Part shown: in pieces, positions 48,640-61,297 of the stretch | Layout: every line of letters begins with the position of its first letter | Numbering within the stretch: the stretch's first letter is position 1 | Assembly (NCBI RefSeq): GCF_947172395.1 | Contig: NC_069094.1 | Span: forward strand, 10,406,292-10,470,291 | Origin: Bicyclus anynana | Taxonomy: Eukaryota; Arthropoda; Insecta; Lepidoptera; Nymphalidae | DNA length: 64,000 nucleotides | Reading direction: 5' to 3' | Program-made: the position numbers and the translations under genes | Notes under the pieces: model-generated | The model's input: the letters and a program-made list of their open reading frames with translations, nothing else | Database searches by the model: none | What the model was told of the DNA's origin: nothing

Positions 48640-50730
48640 ACGCTTGCGTTCAAAGCGACATTCAACGAGCATAAACATTGGCACGTTCATTTAAATAGGC
48701 TTGTGCATGCACGCGCGCGCGGATGCACTGCATACCGAACTGATTGTCGAGTTGCACGACGTGCATTTAAACGTACTAAAAGGTTTAATATTTTTATTTA
48801 CTTTTATTCAAATAGTGAGCTCGTTTCTTTTAATTTTTCCATGACAAACACAGGAAAGAAAATAATCATAATTTGTAAATTATAGTTAATTAATATTGCA
48901 AGTGGTCATTTTTATTAAAGTGCAATTGCTGATGCCTTTTCGAAACGGTAGTAAAATCCCTCTCACTACAAATAAACTTGAAGTTTCAGAAATACTTAAT
49001 ATGTCGCTCGGTAGTTTCTAAGTTCCTAATACGATTTGAGTCATAGAAAGTGTGTAGTTTTATTAGGGTATACTAATATTTAGTCACTTATTTAGATTAC
49101 AGTATAATCTTAATCCTTCAAAAATGTGCGGAATGACAGCGCAGCGCACTTTTTACGTGACTCCACTCACGCTCGAAGTAGCGCGTGATATCAATCCTCT
49201 GGTAATGTGCATTACAAGTCATAACCAACAAGTCACAACAGAGTGATAATACTGTTTGTCGGAGTCGTTATCTTTGCTCTTGAAATATTACGCATACGTA
49301 GATTGTGTTAATGTGAACGTCAACAAGGAAACGAGCAATATGTGATGTTACAAAGGTGCTTCTACATTAGTCTCAAGTTTTCTTGGTGTGTTGTTTAGAA
49401 CCTCATCATATCGATTCGATTACAACTAAACTATAGTATCCAATCTATGATGTAAAGTGGTCTGCACATTAGGTATACACTGAAAATGCACTGCTTATAC
49501 GTATAACAAAACCATATTGAACAACAAGTAGTGTTTCAATGTCTAGCGCTTATCCTAGTTAAAAAGTAAGTAACACGCGACGAGCAGAGTGTGTTATGAC
49601 CATTATTTATACACAAATCCCGGTGTTTATATGAAAATATTATTGACGTGTTATACACAAAGCAAATGTTCAAGTAACTAGAAGCATCTAGACTAGGGAG
49701 AATTAATTCTGTCTTTATAACGTAACGTTATAAAGATAGATAAAGCATATAGACTAGAGAGAATTAATTCTATCTATATATATAAATACTGAAAAAATAA
49801 TAGAAGAAATATTTGTGTTACAATGATTTTGAGAGCAATTGTTACGTATTACATTATTTGTATCTTATCACTTATCATTGCGTACCCAGATTAGATGTGT
49901 TTTAATCTTAGATTACAATACTTCTTACTAACTCCATATACTTGTATGATATACCAACAATGTAGTTGTTTAATTTATGACTGCGTTTTTCAACTAATAA
50001 TAACCATCGTAGAGAATAATGATTTTGATAGAGCAACTGTTGAGTTTCGCACTCAGACCGATTAGCTTTGAACATGTCTAATTTTGAGAGGGGTGAGGTA
50101 AACTCACACATCGACAATTTTAAACACCAATAAATATATTCTGTGTCCTCACACTACACACAACTATAAATTTAAATCTTAATACACACACGTGTAATTT
50201 TAACACAACGAAACAACGATTCTATAGGCGCAGTTTGTATAAACACGTTTGTTTGTTAGCAAGGCAGGTCCTATGATAATTGGTCTGAGGTGTCTCAGCA
50301 ATCTACAGAACTTGTCTTCCGAACCGGTGGCAGTCTTCGGTAGACTATTTACAATTAGTCAAACATATCATTACAAAAGTGCTTGTAAACTAAGCCCATT
50401 TGAAATAATCGAATTTTGAATTTGAACGTATCGAGAGAGAATATAGCTTCGCAACTCTTTCTTGACGATGAGTTAACCTGTCATCGAATAAAAAAAAAGT
50501 AACATTATATTTGTCACACAAATGGTCGAGAAAATTAGAACGACCGTTCGGCCTGATGGGTATTATCTTTTTTGGTACTTTTTGCCAAAATCTATTTAGT
50601 TCGCAAGAGATAACGGTGCTTCAAACTCGTTACAAGACGGCAGCGGTGCTTTTGCTTATTAAGGTCTCATTCGATTTCAATTGTATTATAACGGTGTTTT
50701 AATAATGTATTATGTCAGCTTCGAGTACGT
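48640..50730. other. Intron 2, AT-rich; small palindrome at 49711-49733
   Basis: A 23-bp palindrome (ctttataacgt, a, acgttataaag) and a local direct repeat (gcatatagacta, gagaattaattct) at about 49682 and 49743. Nothing else recognised. Confidence 0.5.
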
Positions 50731-50739
50731 ACAGCGTAT

Positions 50740-50945
50740 ATGACTATCATCATCATTATTATAAGCCTATTTTAACGCCTTTCTTTATAGGAGAGCAATT
50801 ATGGAGCTTAGACCGACCACGCTGCTCCAATGGTATTGTTATTATTATCAGCTTATTTCTACGGCTACTGCAGGGCCTTTATGGGAGAGCAATTATGGAC
50901 CCACCATGCTGCTCCAATGGTAATGTTTCTCACACGACGTCAATC
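50740..50945 (-). repeat. Interspersed repeat, partly duplicated
   Basis: gggagagcaattatgga and tgctgctccaatggta occur twice within 110 bp. Related to 62400-62550 and, in the opposite orientation, 63855-63950. Confidence 0.55.
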
Positions 50946-51743
50946 AGATCTTAATGATTCCAACTTCCTAACTACGGGCTGAGATTTAACTGAAAAACTC
51001 AGTTTTCACGTCTCACACATTCTCAGGTTCTGCTAAAAACGTTTATAAGAAGAGGTATGCCTTAATATATCACTTGCATCCCCTGGCTACGAAAGAATAT
51101 AACACCGCAAAACCGTTGATTAGTTTTTTAATTATGTCCATCGATGGTGGAAACTAGCGAAATACATGTCATTTGTAGTTTGTCATCATAAATACTTCCT
51201 TGTATTAAGTAGAATTCTTTAACTGCTTTTACGAATACTTCAATTGCTTCAATATAATTACTCGACCGCATATCTTAGTAATCGTTAGTGGGATTGTTGA
51301 CTTTTCCTTATAATAAATAGATGGTGTCATCAGGAATTTTCAAATTAACAAACTCCATCGTAATCGCCTCGGAGTTTGTTGTACTTAAACACTTATATAT
51401 TATACACGATAAGCTAAAAACGTCATATTATTATAGTCATGTTCTATAAAAAGTCGGTTAAAAATATTTGCTTTTAATTCACACTTTAGTATTTATTTTC
51501 GCCATACTTAATAATGTACGTACACACAGCAGAAAACGCTAAAAGCAATAGGTACAATTTATTCTACTGAATAATATAACACAACTGTCGCCATGATTGA
51601 ATAAATTTACACAGTATCTTGGCAAATACCTTCTTAAAGAAAATCACTCTATCCGTTTGTAAAAACCGCATGAAAATCCGTTTTGAAGTCTCTGAGTTTA
51701 TCGCATATATACACGCAGCGGAGGATTTCATCTACTCGTATAC

Positions 51744-51969
51744 TCTATACTAATATCATCACATCACACTAATATTTTAAAAGCGATAGTTTGTGTGTAA
51801 GTGTGTATGTTTGTTCCTCCTTTGAGCTGCGGCTACTGAAGCGATTTGGCTCAAATTTGGTATTGAGATAGATTTTACTCTGGATTAACATATAGGCTAC
51901 TTTGTATCCCGGAAAAATCGGGATTTGTGAAACGAATTCCACGCGGACGAAGTCGCAGGCGTCCGCTAG
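51744..51969 (+). mobile_element. Helitron-like element, family B, complete
   Basis: Starts TCTATACTAATAT and ends CGTCCGCTAG (CTAG 51966-51969). The gcggacgaagtcgc hairpin lies about 10 nt before the end. Confidence 0.75.
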
Positions 51970-52004
51970 TAGTAAGAGGTAAAGTTTGAGGTATTGTAAG
52001 GGAC

Positions 52005-52160
52005 AATCTCTATATCTACTGAATCGATTTTGACAATTCTTTTACTACTTACCACATTTATACAAGCCACGTTATTTCTGAGTGTATATTTAGGCTATAT
52101 TTTATACCCGTATTCTTATGGAACGGGAACTACGCGGTGAAACCGCGAGGCGTTGGCTAG
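52005..52160 (+). mobile_element. Helitron-like element, family A, intact 3' end
   Basis: Ends GTTGGCTAG (52152-52160) with the hairpin cgcgg / ccgcg (52133-52147, loop tgaaa). The 5' end has decayed. It is followed by T, as expected for insertion between A and T. Confidence 0.75.
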
Positions 52161-52293
52161 TATTATATTATACGCTATTATCACTCAAGTTCCATCTGTC
52201 TTTCATTGCGTGTAATAATAATTGCCAGTGTTATTGTATAGATTAATTAGTTGTTTAGAAACGTTTCACTGGAAATGTACGGGCTGTTATGGT

Positions 52294-52494
52294 AGGCGTC
52301 CACAAATCCGCATCCTAAGTACCTATCGCACGCATCGTATCAAACTGATTTGTAGTATTCTTTGTATATAAATTCAAACTAAGTGCGTCCACTGATCCGC
52401 ATTCTACGGTCGCACGAATCTGCTTCTGCTGTTAAATAAAAAAGCCGTTTAATGTGATGCCTGGGATACTTACGATGCGGATCTGTGGACGCCT
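52294..52494. mobile_element. 201-bp MITE with 21-bp terminal inverted repeats
   Basis: The ends aggcgtccacaaatccgcat and (reverse complement) aggcgtccacagatccgcat differ at one site. A third copy of the motif sits inside, near 52384. Family members or ends at 38664 and 45560. Superfamily not determined. Confidence 0.82.
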
Positions 52495-52810
52495 GCCTTT
52501 ACACAGCGAACACGAGGAAAGGGGGTTGGGGGAGGGGGCAGAAACACGTGTCGTGTCACAAGCGTATACAGATTCACGTGGTGGATTGCGTTTGAGACAT
52601 TGAAGTAGGTCTGAACCGCACTTATCGGAAATAGAAATAAACTTGGTCATTTGTATGGTTTGATATTTACTGTGCGGGTTTAAGTGGTTTATTTAGGTAC
52701 ACATTGCAACATAGGTCTTCTTGTTCCAAGTTCGCAACTTTTACTGTTGTAGTTTAATGAGGTAAACCCATAAAGGTTATATTTGTTACCGACTTCAAAA
52801 TTAAACGTTC

Positions 52811-53047
52811 TTTTTTTTTTATTCTTTACAAGTTAAAGTTAGCCCTTGACTACAATCTCACCTGATGGTACTGATGGTAAGTGATGATGCAGTCTAAGAT
52901 GGAAGCGGGCTAACTTGTTCGGTGGAGGATGAAAATCCACACCCCTTTCGGTTTCTACACGGCATCGTACTGGAACGCTAAATCGCTTGGATGTACGTCT
53001 TTGCCGGTAGGGTGGTAACTAGCCACGGCCGAAGCCTCCCACCAGCC
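52811..53047 (-). mobile_element. SINE family A, 5'-truncated
   Basis: Same body and tail as 22055-22282. Two micro-duplications (aagtta, ctgatggta) are private to this copy. Confidence 0.87.
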
Positions 53048-53322
53048 ACGTTCATTATTATTTGTGTTCAAAATAAACAAAAAATCAAAGTTCGACCAGT
53101 ATGCATGATTATGTATTGGTACTATACATATTTTAATTCGATTTACATATATGGCTTTCTTTATTTAGTACATATTTCTTTTTAAGTTTTAATACCATAA
53201 TTGAATGATGGATCGTTTTTCCTTGGAGGTTTTTAAGAGTGTATGCTTATTTGTAGGTATGTATATGACATATTGGTTAATTTACTCTCGATGACATACA
53301 ATAGGCACTAGGTACATTTGTT

Positions 53323-53596
53323 AATAAATTAATTAAACAAATAAAAAAACCCGACTGCATAAAGTATAAAAAAACTGAAAAGAAAAAAAACAAGCTCAGT
53401 CCAGAAGTGTAGAAAGCAATTAGAAAACAGTCGGGACCTATTAAATAATGTAGAAGAAAATCATTCTATCCAATATCTAAGGTCCCGACTGTTTTCTAAT
53501 TGCTTTCTTCACTTCTGGACTGAGCTTGTTTTTTTTCTTTTCAGTTTTTTTATACTTTATGCAGTCGGGTTTTTTTATTTGTTTAATTAATTTATT
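53323..53596. mobile_element. Foldback element: 117-bp arms, 116/117 paired, 40-bp loop
   Basis: Arms 53323-53439 and 53480-53596 are reverse complements with a single mismatch (at agtgtagaa versus its partner). Inside each arm is acccgactgcataaagt, a motif whose reverse recurs at about 54218-54228. The near-identity of the arms points to a recent origin or to gene conversion. Confidence 0.93.
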
Positions 53597-54230
53597 TATT
53601 TCACACTTTTTAGTTACAATAGGTGGTTAATTTCGGATTTATTTATTACGTTTATTACAAAGAACGATAAGTTATACGTCCAACCGTGGTTAAGCAAATA
53701 TTCAAAAAAACCTACGGAACGCTCGGTGGGCGAATCCGACTCGCACTTGGCGGATTTTTATAATCAATATATTTAATTTAGTCAGTTCAGTTTATAACTT
53801 CACCTCACAAACCTGCTCGCACCTATAGTCATCCGCCTCGCGTATTTTGTATAGACAACTAATAAATACCGTTTTTCTAATTGTAGTTTTTTTTAAACAT
53901 GGCCATTATATACCATTTTAGAATCCTCACAAAAAGCTCTTCAATTTGACACCCATATTGCAATATTAGGAAAAAAAAAAATTTTTTTCACCTCGAGTCT
54001 ATAGCGTCTCACAGTCGTCTTGTTATTTTTTTTTTAGTTTCACCTATCTAAGAACACTTGGGTTATTGAGACAAATCTAACGATATCCTAATTACGTAAA
54101 TCCGTTCAGTGGTTTGGAAGGTATGAGGTAATAAAGAATATTACATACATACATACATACATATATACATACATACATACATACAAGATACGCGCGAAAA
54201 ACATAACCCTACTTGCAGTCGGGTAAAAAG
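53597..54230 (+). repeat. Probable remainder of the 53323 element, with (ACAT)n
   Basis: Contains ctcggtgggcgaatccgact, ccgttcagtggttt, an (ACAT)n run at 54146-54184 and the end cttgcagtcgggtaaaaag. That end mirrors acccgactgca at 53348, so the whole 53.3-54.23 kb segment may be one transposon. Confidence 0.5.
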
Positions 54231-54614
54231 ACCAATGTGGTGGTTAGTTAGTAACTTGAAAAGAAATATTGATATCTCATACTTTTCGTAGTAACGTCAA
54301 TTTTTATTTTGCATTTAAAATCCATTTAACAATGGATATTAATAGCATTAATTTTATTGTTAACAAGAATAACTTACCACTAATAATGTAAATACGAGTA
54401 TACTAATTTAAGTAACTGTAATTAAAGTATTTTTAAATTACGTATCGTTATCATGTCAATTATATCTTCTATCAGCTGTCTTGGATTTTTTTTTGTACAT
54501 ATTGATTAGCGATTTACTATGATCTCATTCGATGATACGGTAGGAGTAATGACAGTAGGTAGCTTACTTTTAAGAAGCAATAACATTAACAACGTTGAGA
54601 TACATATACATAGG

Positions 54615-54794
54615 TACCAGTGGCGAAGGATGGAATTTTGACGAAGGTAAGCCGTGCCAGAGAGAAGGAAATTCATACCGCTTGATAATAACTCCGGTTT
54701 CTCTTACATCTTTACATATTCATTATTATGTATTGCTTTTTAAAAGGTAACCCGACGGGAATCGGCCTATATTATGGACTTTTCGCCGATGGTA
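54615..54794. mobile_element. MITE, family of 61298-61452
   Basis: The ends taccagtggcgaagga and the reverse complement of cttttcgccgatggta are inverted repeats. The inside shares gaaggaaattcata and gcctatat/acccgacgggaatcggc with the second copy. Confidence 0.75.
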
Positions 54795-55744
54795 GATATC
54801 TATAATATGCGTCAAACATTTAGTCAGCTCTAAAGTTGCAAACTGTGCCAATATTACCCTGTTGGGATATATTGGACACTGCACCTATATGCCCTTTCTT
54901 CAAAGCGCACTTGAATTATCCATATCCATATTAAATTGTAGAGAGCCACGGCCGAAGTGATGTAAAGCAATTTATGTTAAATACTCGTATGGGTGATTCT
55001 AGAAACTTGAGCCTAGTACCTATCCAATATAAATAAACCTATCCAAGTAAATATATAATTATTTTTATTTTCTCCATAGGTAGTTCTTATTGCAAGCGTT
55101 ACTGGTATAATTATAATTATTAATTATTAATTTATTAGGTCGGTAGGTAAGCGTACAGGAAACTGAATGCGTAAATACATTGACCACAATTGTGTCATAA
55201 TTACTTGACTATTATGGATGGAACCATAATAAATAACCTTGTTACTAAATACAAAATGTCGAATATATAATAATATCAAAACTTTTTTTTCTCTTTCATT
55301 TATTATGTAAGTAGTTATATTTAGAGTAAACCACATAAAACATAGGTAACAAACACAGAAGCGTAACTAAGTCTGAAAACAGTAACAATTAATATTAATT
55401 GTCACTGTTTCGTTAATTAATTATCTTCATCGATTTGTAAGTTACTTCTTTTATGATATAATGTTTAGAAAATAAATGTATTTCACCGCCAATATGACTA
55501 AGCTCTTGTAAATATGTAACAATATTAATTAGTAGAAAATAGGTAAATAAATTCCTAGTAAATAGGTATTGCTTAAAAGGATACCGTTAGTTTAGTAGTT
55601 AAAGTTATTAGTTAGTAGGTGGGAGGTACCTAAATACGAGTAACAATTTCAATATATAGATGGAGGTATTATGTATACAATATATTAAGGTTCCGATGGT
55701 CAAAATAAAAACCTTGGGTTTCGCGATGGATATAGTTGTAATCC

Positions 55745-55950
55745 AAGAAAGCGGGGATGATGCGGGCGGCCTTGCGGCGGGTCGGTGACCGGCCGAAGAC
55801 CCCAGCAGCACCGCAAGCTCGCAGGCCGGCAAGCAAGCAACGGTCGGGGGCAACGACCAAGCCCCAGCGCACCGCCTAGGCCTGACCTCGGAGTGCCCAT
55901 GTGCCCACCTCGTCGTGCCGAGGGCCCCCACGTGTATACTCCGACGTCTC
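55745..55950. other. Sharp GC-rich segment in rdx intron 2
   Basis: About 200 bp of CpG-rich sequence with a CACGTG E-box at 55930-55935, unlike the AT-rich intron around it. Three minus-strand open frames overlap here without any domain I recognise. It may be a transposon coding remnant or a regulatory block. Confidence 0.3.
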
Positions 55951-56022
55951 CGACTGACTGAACCTTTACGAGCTTTTATTTACGAGTACTTGTCAACCAA
56001 CTAGTAATACTGTTAGCTAAAA

Positions 56023-56220
56023 TTTTTTTTTTTATTCTTTACAAGTTAGCACTTGACTGCAACCTCACCTGATGGTAAGTGATGATGCAGTCTAAGATGG
56101 TAGCGGGCTAACTTGTTAGGAGGAGGATGAAAATCCACACCCCTTTTCGGTTTTTACACATCATCGTACCGGAACGCTAAATTGCTAAAACTAGCCACGG
56201 CCGAAGCCTCCCACCAGCCA
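56023..56220 (-). mobile_element. SINE family A, internally deleted
   Basis: Like 22055-22282, but lacks about 25 bp between cggaacgctaaattgct and actagccacggccg. Confidence 0.87.
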
Positions 56221-56581
56221 TAAAACGAAATTACAGTTCAATCGTTGTATCACACCTTTGGTGGTAATTCATTACTATGGTATTATATGGAGCTGGTATG
56301 ATGATGGAATCGCATAGTGCGAGTAGGAGCTCCTAAACAAAACAAATTCAATTGCTCTACTTTGGGTTATTTATTTTAGCAGCTGCTTATCTAATTTGGC
56401 TTCTTTTTTCATCTTCTCTCTTCTGCGAGTTAAATTCCGTACATCGCTGCAACGTGTCGTTGATATAATTTCATATTGCTTACAAATGCGCTAATGGACT
56501 CGAAATCGCGATCAACGAACTATCTGGCACTGCCAACACTACGAACAGTCAGTACATTATCAATGAGTACATTACACATAT

Positions 56582-56606
56582 TAGAGAGAGAGAGAGAGAG
56601 AGAGAG
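56582..56606 (+). repeat. (GA)n microsatellite
   Basis: Twelve uninterrupted GA units. Confidence 0.92.
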
Positions 56607-56757
56607 CTATTTAAGAAAGTAATCTAATATGAAACGAATACCAGTATTATTGTCTCCAAAACGAACAAAAGGGTTTTTATAAATACATTTATAGGTATGT
56701 ATAGTGAAACATTCTGATTTCCGAAACTAATAAACGGATTTTTCTAATACATATATA

Positions 56758-56960
56758 TCTATACTAATATTATAAAGTTGAAGAGTACGTTTGTTTGTTT
56801 GTTTGATTAAACGCGCAAATCTCAGGAACTACTGGTCCAATTTGAAAAATTCTTTCAGTGTTAGATAGCCCATTTATCGAGGAAGGCTATAGGCTATATA
56901 TCATCCCCGTATTCTTACGGGAATGGAAACCACGCGGGTGAAACCGCGCGGCGATATAGG
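56758..56960 (+). mobile_element. Helitron-like element, family A, near complete
   Basis: Starts tctatactaatattataaag, contains tctcaggaactactggtcca, and ends with the hairpin acgcgggtgaaaccgcgcgg. The final CTAG is lost. Best source for a family A consensus. Confidence 0.75.
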
Positions 56961-58010
56961 TTACATGTCAATCTTTGATTCTCCAAGATCGAATGAAGAA
57001 AATAAATAGACAAGTAAGAAAACATACTCGTGTCTAACCATCTCAAATGGGACAATAACTCAACCGTTATAAAATTGGCAAACGCCTTGGGTCGTAAACC
57101 GCGCTACATCATTCTAATCTAAAGTTATTTGTACAACATAGGTGAGCAAAGGGTTACTCACGCTTTTATTTGTCGTAAACTTGTTGTCAGGTGTTCGAAG
57201 TGGTCGCTTCTTCAATAGACGTAAAATGTATAAAATATACAACGCGGTTTCGTAGTGGTTTGGAACTGTGGAGATATTAAACTGTATATAATATGTATTA
57301 TATACTCAGACCAATTATTGTATAGGACCTGCCTCGCTAGACGTTACTTTTCTGTCAAAGTATATGATCAACGATCTAATGCGATTATAAAAACTGTCTC
57401 TATAGAATCGATGTTAAATAGTTGTAATCTTGTTCGTCGGTTAAAGAGCTCCGTAAAAATACCTTTTTGTGTAATTGAATTGTTTAAAAAACGGGCAAAA
57501 ACTTCTGGTTTAGTATAAGATATATACCAAATCTAAGGTCGTTTTCTTCAGAAAATGACAGACAATTTTGTTCGTGACTATGAGTGCGATACAGGTCCTT
57601 CTATAATTGGTCTGAGATTATATACTAGTAGTCTGTAGTATGTGGAATTGAAACTGGTTTATGCGGGACATGTGTGATCTCGTTCTCAGATTTTCTTTTA
57701 TAGATAAAAGGCAAAAATATATATGATTTAACGTGGTTTAAACCCTAGCACATTCTAGTTCTACTATTGTTTGCTAAAATTGAATCAAGTCTAACCATAC
57801 AAATCACTACATTCAAATTATAAGAAATCAGCGTATTATACAATATAAACAGCCTTTTTAAAACTCTTTGTAAAACGGATTTTTGAGATCCATTCAAAAT
57901 ATTACCTCTATTGATCCAGCTTATCAATTCAAATTCATCAGTTCACCTATAATAATAAATAAATAATAATAAATATACTTAAACAATGCACATCACTATC
58001 TAGCCCCAAA

Positions 58011-58209
58011 GTAAGCATACAGAGTAGCTTGTATTATGGGTGCTAAGATAGTTGATATTATAATATTAATATACAATTATATACTACATATAAATACTTA
58101 TATAATGTATAAATACATACAGACACTGGAAAACACTCGTGCTCATCACACAAATATTTTTCAATTGTGGGAATCGAACCCACGGCCGTGGATGCAGAAA
58201 GCAGGGTTA
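58011..58209 (-). mobile_element. tRNA-derived SINE, family D
   Basis: On the minus strand it runs from a tRNA-like part, ccgtgggttcgattccca, through attgaaaaatatttgtg and gtgtctgtatgtattta to aatacaagctactct. It ends 239 bp before rdx exon 3. Confidence 0.78.
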
Positions 58210-58447
58210 GTTAGTTAGTTACTTCAGTTACCTCAAGTATCTTTAAAAATACAAACTGCTCAATGGTGTTATATGATTACTAACAAACATCAGGCTGGAA
58301 GATTGGAATGGTTTTAAATGATACGAAATGTGCAAACAATTGTTGACCAAGAGTAGTGAACAATTAGTTTGTAGGTTAAAAATTGTTTTTCCGTTATTAT
58401 ATTATTATGATTATGTGTTTATTAATATGTGTTTCCTCTCTTTTCAG

Positions 58448-58785
58448 GTCAAGGTGGTGAAATTCAGTTACATGTGGACAATAAATAATTTTAGTTTTTG
58501 TAGAGAAGAGATGGGTGAAGTGCTAAAATCATCGACATTCTCAGCCGGTGCTAGTGATAAATTAAAATGGTGTCTCCGCGTTAATCCTAAAGGACTGGAT
58601 GAAGAGAGCAAAGACTATTTATCGTTATATTTATTATTAGTGTCGTGTAACAAATCAGAGGTTCGGGCAAAGTTCAAGTTTTCAATATTAAACGCAAAAC
58701 GGGAGGAAACAAAGGCGATGGAATCACAGCGCGCGTACAGATTCGTCCAAGGCAAAGACTGGGGCTTCAAAAAGTTTATCAGAAG
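58448..58785 (+). CDS. rdx: rdx exon 3 (most of the MATH domain)
   Basis: Encodes residues 62-173 plus two bases of Arg174. This is the MATH (TRAF-homology) substrate-binding domain of SPOP/Roadkill, nearly identical to the human and fly proteins from VKVVKFSYMWTINNF to GFKKFIRR. The residues known in human SPOP to line the degron cleft (Tyr87, Phe102, Tyr123, Trp131, Phe133) are all present, at positions 122, 137, 158, 166 and 168 here. Roadkill delivers clients such as the Hedgehog factor Ci to Cullin-3 ligase, mainly in the nucleus; that role is from family knowledge. The acceptor has a good pyrimidine tract (tcctctcttttcag, ending 58447) and the donor is gtatgtaagt at 58786. An apparent open frame continuing upstream to 58328 is intron read-through and is not part of the exon. 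Confidence 0.98.
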
Positions 58786-59450
58786 GTATGTAAGTAATGT
58801 TTAACACTTAAATATTCAATCTAATATTTCATGTTATAGTTAATCTATTCCGAGTAGTCCGTGTGGCTTTGGATGTTGTGAAAATGACAAACTAAGTGTA
58901 TTACTAGTCACTGTTCGAAAATGGGTTAGAAAGGCAAATGAACCGAGAATGATGAATTTTGGATATGACGTGGGGCACCCTAAAAATGTTTAAATTCAAT
59001 TTTTTGACCAAGATATCCTATGTGCATTTTTCGCCATCTTAAAAAAAGGGTTGAATTCAGTATTTTGCACTAACTCAGTACTCAGAGAAGACTCTTTAAA
59101 AGCTCTAATGTATAAATTGAAGGATTTTGTCGTTAAATATTTACCTTTCAATGTCAATGTGTTTATAACACCAATTGAAGAAAATTGAAGTTTAAATCTT
59201 GATCCTTGTTTATAAAATATATGGCCAACAGTAGGTATAACACGTAGACTAAGAACAATATATACCTTTAATATATAGATATTAGATTCATTTTCTGTTT
59301 AAGCGATGGTTTTGATTTCATAATTTCAAGGAGTCTAAAGAACAGACAGGTTCTTTATTCATATTTAGGAGACTTTCCTAAATTTTACAGCTTCACTAAA
59401 AATTTGTCATTTATATTAAATGCCAAATTTTGTCTTACAAGTAATGTAAC

Positions 59451-59917
59451 GATCTGTGTATATTAGTAAAAAATCCTTAGCAATAACAAGATACATAGAG
59501 TATATAGTCACAAATGGGGTTGATTTAAAGATCTGTGTATATTAGTAAAAAATCCTTAGCAATTACAAGATACATTGAGTATAGTCACAAATGGGGTTGA
59601 TCTAAAGATCTGTGTATATTAGTAAAAAATCCTTAGCAATTACAAGATACATAGAGTATATAGTCAAAAATGGGGTTGATCTAAAGATCTGTGTATATTA
59701 GTAAAAAATCCTTAGCAATTACAAGATACGTAGAGTATATAGTCACAAATGGGGTTGATCTAAAGATCTGTGTATATTAGTAAAAAATCCTTAGCAATTA
59801 CAAGATACATAGAGTATATAGTCACAAATGGGGTTGATCTAAAGATCTGTGTATATTAGTAAAAAATCCTTAGCAATTACAAGATATGTAGAGTATATAG
59901 TCACAAATGGGGTTGAC
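59451..59917 (+). repeat. Six-copy tandem array, 79-bp unit
   Basis: gatctgtgtatattagtaaa recurs at 59451, 59530, 59607, 59686, 59765 and 59844. Spacing is 79 bp except for one 77-bp unit (TA lost). Units differ at only a few sites. In rdx intron 3. Confidence 0.97.
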
Positions 59918-60309
59918 AGACAGTCGGGGCAAGCAAGTTATAACATAGATACAGTGTACTCGGTAACCGCAGTTTGGAACGCCCCGAGCTCTTTCGTCCT
60001 GCGATTAAATCGATAAAGAAGTTAGCAGGAAGCGGCTAGACGAAAAGACGGGGACCGTTTATGTGCCATACTTTTGAAAAAGTTTATACAATCTTTATTC
60101 AATAAACGTCACTTGACCAAAAGAGTTGAACCATCTATATTAACGTAAAATAATAAACAAACAAAAACTAAAAACACGTGGTTCTGTACTTTTGTCTCCT
60201 TGACTCGTGTCTCATTAGAGGAGACAAAGAGCTTACAGTAGATTTTCTTTTTTTTAACGATTCTTGTTCAAAGAAACGGTTTGATCTTTTACGTAAGTAT
60301 GTGTATCTA

Positions 60310-60515
60310 ACTGATGTTGTATAGGCGAAAGCTTGTTTGTGTGTGTATGTTTTATACTCCTTCACACTTCAACTACTGATCCGGCTGAAGCTTGGAATGA
60401 AGATAGATTAGGTATACTGTGAATTAACACAAAGGCTACTTTTTATCCCGTAAAGTCATTATTTCCCGTGGGATATGTGAAACCCGAATTTCACGCAAAC
60501 TAATATGTGGGCGAC
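60310..60515 (+). mobile_element. Helitron-like element, family B, decayed
   Basis: Keeps tgtgtgtatgtttt, aactactgatccggctgaag, gaattaacacaaaggctact, ttttatcccg and aatttcacgca. Ends lost. Confidence 0.55.
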
Positions 60516-61297
60516 CAAGTCTACAATTAATAATTATTTTGCAATAATTTGTAAATTCCGTTGTTTACTAATAATTTTAAAATTCTCTATTCTAATATCT
60601 TTTAAATATTATTAAAATAATTCTAATTGTTTCTGATAATTCTCTGACTGTCTGGTAAATAATTATTGTCAATTGTTATACTTCGTGACAAGGATTTCGA
60701 AGAAGAAACCTTACACATATCGCGTGAACAATATGACATTAGCAAATTTCTAAACATCCTGCTGTAACTGAACCGCCTTATTTTGTTGTTATGAAAGTCT
60801 TCAAGTTACAATAACATTTACCAAAAAAATAATGTTTTTTATTGATTTTTTTCAAGTAAATTTTATAGTGGAATCAATAAAGCATTTTCCCTCGAAGTCC
60901 TCAAGTTTCTGAAGACTTCCTGCATATGCTTGTTTTATGTATTCATTGACTCGAGTATTATTAGATAAAGAAGATTCGTCAAACTAAAGGTCTATCAGAG
61001 TAGAATAAATAAGCGTATCCATGACCCTATTGTATATTCCAAGATGAACCTATTTAATTTGATGCCGTTTGCGCTGTGTTTATGTAGTGAAGGGAATTTA
61101 TCGCTTGAATTTGCAACAAAGCTGGGATTGTATTGTAAAACTTACGGCCGTTGGAACGTTCTTGGAATATTGATAGCGCTTCTGAGGAGTGACTACTTTA
61201 GTGACAATATACGCTTTGTTTTTGTATTGTTCCTTATAATTCCTAACTCAGAAAAAAAAAAGTAACCATATTTATTTACTGTACATACGAGTACATC

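Noticed and set aside
58140..58209. Candidate tRNA gene
   Set aside because: Only a box B-like segment remains and the flanks match the SINE D copy at 61478.
58328..58447. Upstream extension of rdx exon 3 in the same frame
   Set aside because: The frame is open by chance; a strong acceptor at 58441-58447 and family alignment place the exon start at 58448.
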